From: Alitta virens
Lineage: Eukaryota > Annelida > Polychaeta > Phyllodocida > Nereididae
DNA: 64,000 nt
Reading direction: 5' to 3'
Assembly (NCBI GenBank): GCA_932294295.1
Contig: OW028580.1
Coordinates: 39,589,336 to 39,653,335, forward strand
A model generated the notes under the pieces. That model was not told the origin of the DNA, did not search any database, and saw only the letters and a list, made by a program, of their open reading frames with translations. Both the position numbers and the translations under genes were made by a program. Of the stretch, positions 61,801 through 64,000 are shown one piece after another (the first letter of the stretch is position 1; each line of letters opens with the position of its first letter).

Positions 61801-62621
61801 GTGTAATCCACGCAGAAGCGAGGTCCTTCAGTGTTGTCCTTCTTTTCGACTAGGACCACGGGCAAGGCCTATGGCGAAGCTGAGGGGACTATGACGCCTT
61901 GGCACAGCAGTTCTTCCAGTTTGGAGTCCAAAGCATCCCGTTTCTTCAGGGGCAAATGGTAAGGACGCCGTTTGATGGGCCGTCCCTCGGTATGGATGCG
62001 GACCAGGATGTCTGGGTGGCATCCTAAATCTTCACCTCTCGCAGCAAACAGCTCCTCATGGTCGGCCACGCACCGGCTGATGCGTGAGTCCTCGATGACT
62101 GGTGGGCGGTCCCCCAGGGATTCCAGCATGCCCCTGTGGCGAGCCGGCAGCAGGGGCAGAGAGGTGCCCCTCCAGGTCAGAGTGCCCGCATTATAATTGA
62201 TGCTGGCCTGCTCGCGAGTGAGCACATCGCGTCCCAAAATCAACTGATTGCCAATATCCTCTACCACAATGACAGGTATAGTGCCAATAGTGTCCACTGT
62301 CAGTTCTGTTGCACCCAACACAGTAATTCCATGGCCTGTCACCCCACAAAGTTCTATTGTCTGCGGCAGCAGGGGGGAGCGGCCAGTTTTCTTGCACAGA
62401 ATTTCGAACTCTTGGCGCCGCAACACAGTGCGGGAGGCGCCGGTGTCGACGAGCGCTATCAATATGTATCCATACATCACAAGTTCCACATATTTCAGCT
62501 CGTCGACCGTTGCGGCGCCTATTGGCCCCCCTGGGGGTGTGCATCTCCTCGTCTCTCTCCTCGCTGCTAGCCAGCCCATCTGGTGCGGCAGTGGCGCTGT
62601 ACGTGGCCGGCACGTCGACAA
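58860..62621 (-). pseudogene. pol: Gypsy pol: protease, RT, RNase H, integrase; three in-frame stops
   Basis: One frame from about 62621 to 58860, in the -1 frame relative to gag and overlapping it. In order: aspartic protease (ALVDTGAS); reverse transcriptase (FSTLDLKSGFHQLPL, RLPMGLCNA, catalytic LYIDDI); RNase H (YTDACDYAVGA, TDHKPL); integrase with HHCC zinc site (HQEVGH...CPTC) and DDE core (AVDLIG, ITDQGLEF, CERFNG); and a C-terminal chromatin-side domain. The frame is never shifted but has TAG at 61869-61871 (just before the RT), TGA at 61227-61229 (after RT, in a 12-bp local duplication) and TAA at 59958-59960 (in the integrase core). This copy therefore cannot make full-length Pol. 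Metaviridae by domain order. Confidence 0.92.
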
Positions 62622-63622
62622 AAGTTGCAGATCGGGGCTCCGTCGTCTGTGTAGGCAAAGTCTGCCTCGTCGGCTGGAGCAGCGTGCTGTGGGGCAGGCG
62701 CTGCTAGGCGAGCTCCAAGGGCGGGCTGACTGGTTTTGGTGTCCTTCATGGCGGCCATCAGCTTCGTAAATTGCTGGGTCATGCCACAGACCTGTCTGCG
62801 GACCTCCGCCATATCCTTGGCTAGCTCCTCGGTCGTGGGCTTAGCCACGGCCACAGCAGCGACCTCCATTGGCTCCTCGTCCCTCACAACTTCATCATCC
62901 AGAGCCATACGCAGACGGTACTCGTCGGCTTCATACCCTGACACCAATTGCAAGGCATCTGCAAAGTTGCCAGGTCGTCCGTCCTTGACGAGTCGTTCCA
63001 CCACATGCCGGTCTCTCAATCCACGCATGTAAGATTTCAGCAGCAGGCGCGTCTGGTCAGCCTTTCGTGGAGGGGCCGCCCTACCACGCCCTGCGGCAGC
63101 CAGGGGGTATGCCAGGTCTGCCATTTCGCGAAATCGCCTTCCATACGAAGCGGACGTCTCGTAGGCCCCTTGTTTGGTCTTCTCCATCTCATGGCGGAGG
63201 CGGTCGTCCTCGTGAGGCTGCAGGAACGCCGCCTGCAAGTGCGTGCGGAGGGTGGGCCAATCAGCGGTGTTTCTGTCCGGCAGCCGGTCGAGATAATGCT
63301 CTAACTCTCTTCTTAGTGCCTCTTGTGCTGAGTGTGCCGCGATGTAGACGGTGAACTCAGAGTACGGGATTGTCAAGTCCACTTCCTTCAGCCAGTCTCT
63401 GATCCCACCTGGGTTGGCACCGTCGCAGTGCGGGACCCGGCGGGCGAGATTGTCGGCCGTCAGCCGGTCACTGTTAAACTGACGACGTTTCTCCCTGTCG
63501 AACTCTGCTCTTCTGTCTGCCGCCCTGTTCTCTGCTCCTTCATCGCGGAGTTGCTGGAAGAATTCGGCGAACTGTTGTACGTAACCGGGAGCGGGAGCAG
63601 GAGCAGGAGTGGGTAGAACCAT
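62567..63622 (-). CDS. gag: Gypsy Gag with CCHC zinc knuckle
   Basis: 351 aa from the ATG at 63622. An Ala/Pro-rich N-terminus is followed by a capsid-like helical region (WPTLRTHLQAAFLQP, KTKQGAYETSASYGRRFREM, the retrotransposon-gag core) and a CCHC knuckle near the C-terminus (CNFCRRAGHVQRHC) for RNA packaging. The frame is intact and overlaps pol by about 55 nt, with pol in the -1 frame. I see no canonical slippery heptamer in the overlap, so the gag-pol expression mechanism is open. GC content is higher than in the host flanks. Confidence 0.9.
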   Translation of the reverse strand: MVLPTPAPAPAPGYVQQFAEFFQQLRDEGAENRAADRRAEFDREKRRQFNSDRLTADNLARRVPHCDGANPGGIRDWLKEVDLTIPYSEFTVYIAAHSAQEALRRELEHYLDRLPDRNTADWPTLRTHLQAAFLQPHEDDRLRHEMEKTKQGAYETSASYGRRFREMADLAYPLAAAGRGRAAPPRKADQTRLLLKSYMRGLRDRHVVERLVKDGRPGNFADALQLVSGYEADEYRLRMALDDEVVRDEEPMEVAAVAVAKPTTEELAKDMAEVRRQVCGMTQQFTKLMAAMKDTKTSQPALGARLAAPAPQHAAPADEADFAYTDDGAPICNFCRRAGHVQRHCRTRWAG

Positions 63623-63774
63623 CGTGGCGGTAGGCGTCGGGAAGCTATGAGCACTTTCCAGCTTGGAGAGTCAGATCATTAACTTAGTAGGCTGGACATT
63701 AACTTCTGCAGATGCTGCAGTCCTGAGCCAACACATTCCTGTGAGCTGTGGTCATTCTGAGGCAGCTCCTTTCA

Positions 63775-63799
63775 TCCATAATCACGTCAGGGTCACCAA
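63775..63799 (-). other. Primer-binding site region of Gypsy element
   Basis: Directly inside the 5' LTR, the minus strand reads TTGGTGACCCTGACGTGATT. A TGG start within two bases of the LTR end is the normal position for a tRNA primer-binding site. The tRNA species is not assigned. Confidence 0.6.
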
Positions 63800-64000
63800 T
63801 GTAAAAGTCCATGTCATTAAAGACTCCAGTTTAATGGCATTGCAGTCCAAAAGTCAAAGTGACTGTCCAATGTAGACTTTCAACTGAGTCTCATCTCAGC
63901 TTGAAGCAAGTCAAGTTCTTCCAGTTCCAAAGTGGGTAGAGTCCAAGTGCAGTAAGCACAATATATGCAGAGTCCAAGGTGTACAAGTAATAACACAAGA
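63800..64000 (-). repeat. 5' LTR of Gypsy element (cut by window end)
   Basis: Begins TGTAAAAGTCC on +, matching 50071-50271 with two differences in 201 bp. The remaining part lies past base 64000. Confidence 0.9.

Noticed and set aside
62567..62640. Canonical -1 slippery heptamer at the gag-pol overlap
   Set aside because: No X XXY YYZ heptamer in the gag frame in the overlap; the -1 frame relation stands but the mechanism is not shown.
62248..63616. Long open frames on + opposite gag and pol
   Set aside because: Shadows of the GC-rich minus-strand gag-pol; no protein family features.

Overview
The window looks like animal nuclear DNA, most likely from an echinoderm or another invertebrate deuterostome. 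The evidence is spliced genes with GT-AG introns, an FGFRL1 orthologue, an intronless Toll-like receptor of the single-cysteine-cluster type, FN2-domain secreted proteins, tRNA-derived SINEs, CR1-like LINEs and a Gypsy retrotransposon. The species cannot be read from the sequence alone. Overall it is AT-rich, gene-poor and heavy in repeats; the Gypsy element is clearly GC-richer than its surroundings.

Layout. 1-10.2 kb: the 3' part of an FGFRL1-type gene on + (Ig2, Ig3, TM and a His-rich tail; five exons from 6345 to 8712) with a long 3' UTR. Its long upstream intron carries an 11-bp-phased E-box array and a small inverted-repeat transposon. 10.2-16.2 kb: SINE pieces and two large tandem arrays, a 22-bp unit (11.8-12.7 kb) and a 62/63-bp unit with changing higher-order patterns (13.0-16.2 kb). 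16.5-24.3 kb: a secreted three-FN2-domain gene on + with eight coding exons, two of them 9-nt microexons, and every intron in phase 1. Its introns hold MITEs, a SINE and a 63-bp minisatellite. 24.5-25.1 kb: a 585-bp MITE with 44-bp terminal inverted repeats. 26.7-29.8 kb (-): remains of a LamG-like domain plus single-pass TM gene with disabled reading frames. 32.1-34.3 kb (+): a two-exon class A GPCR. 37.4-37.8 kb: LINE relic. 38.26-41.36 kb (-): an intact TLR. 42.4-45.4 kb (-): a decayed receptor-type tyrosine phosphatase segment. 46.0-47.6 kb: a LINE 3' fragment and a KDZ-like transposase relic.

50.07-64.0 kb is a nest of retroelements. A minus-strand Gypsy LTR element has gag at 62.6-63.6 kb and pol at 58.9-62.6 kb, with three in-frame stops in pol. 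Its 5' LTR starts at 63800 and runs off the window. Its 3' LTR starts at 50071 and ends at about 57670. That 3' LTR is split by a plus-strand, apparently intact two-ORF LINE (about 50.5-56.6 kb), which itself contains a probable solo LTR between its ORFs (52285-52712).

The most unusual item is ORF1 of that LINE. It has an L1-like coiled coil, RRM and C-terminal domain, followed by a C-terminal NADAR/YbiA-type domain whose characteristic motifs are intact. NADAR enzymes act on N-glycosidic or ADP-ribose-linked substrates, so a retrotransposon carrying one beside its RNA-binding protein suggests, as inference only, a role in reversing host ADP-ribosylation of the element's nucleic acid or particle.
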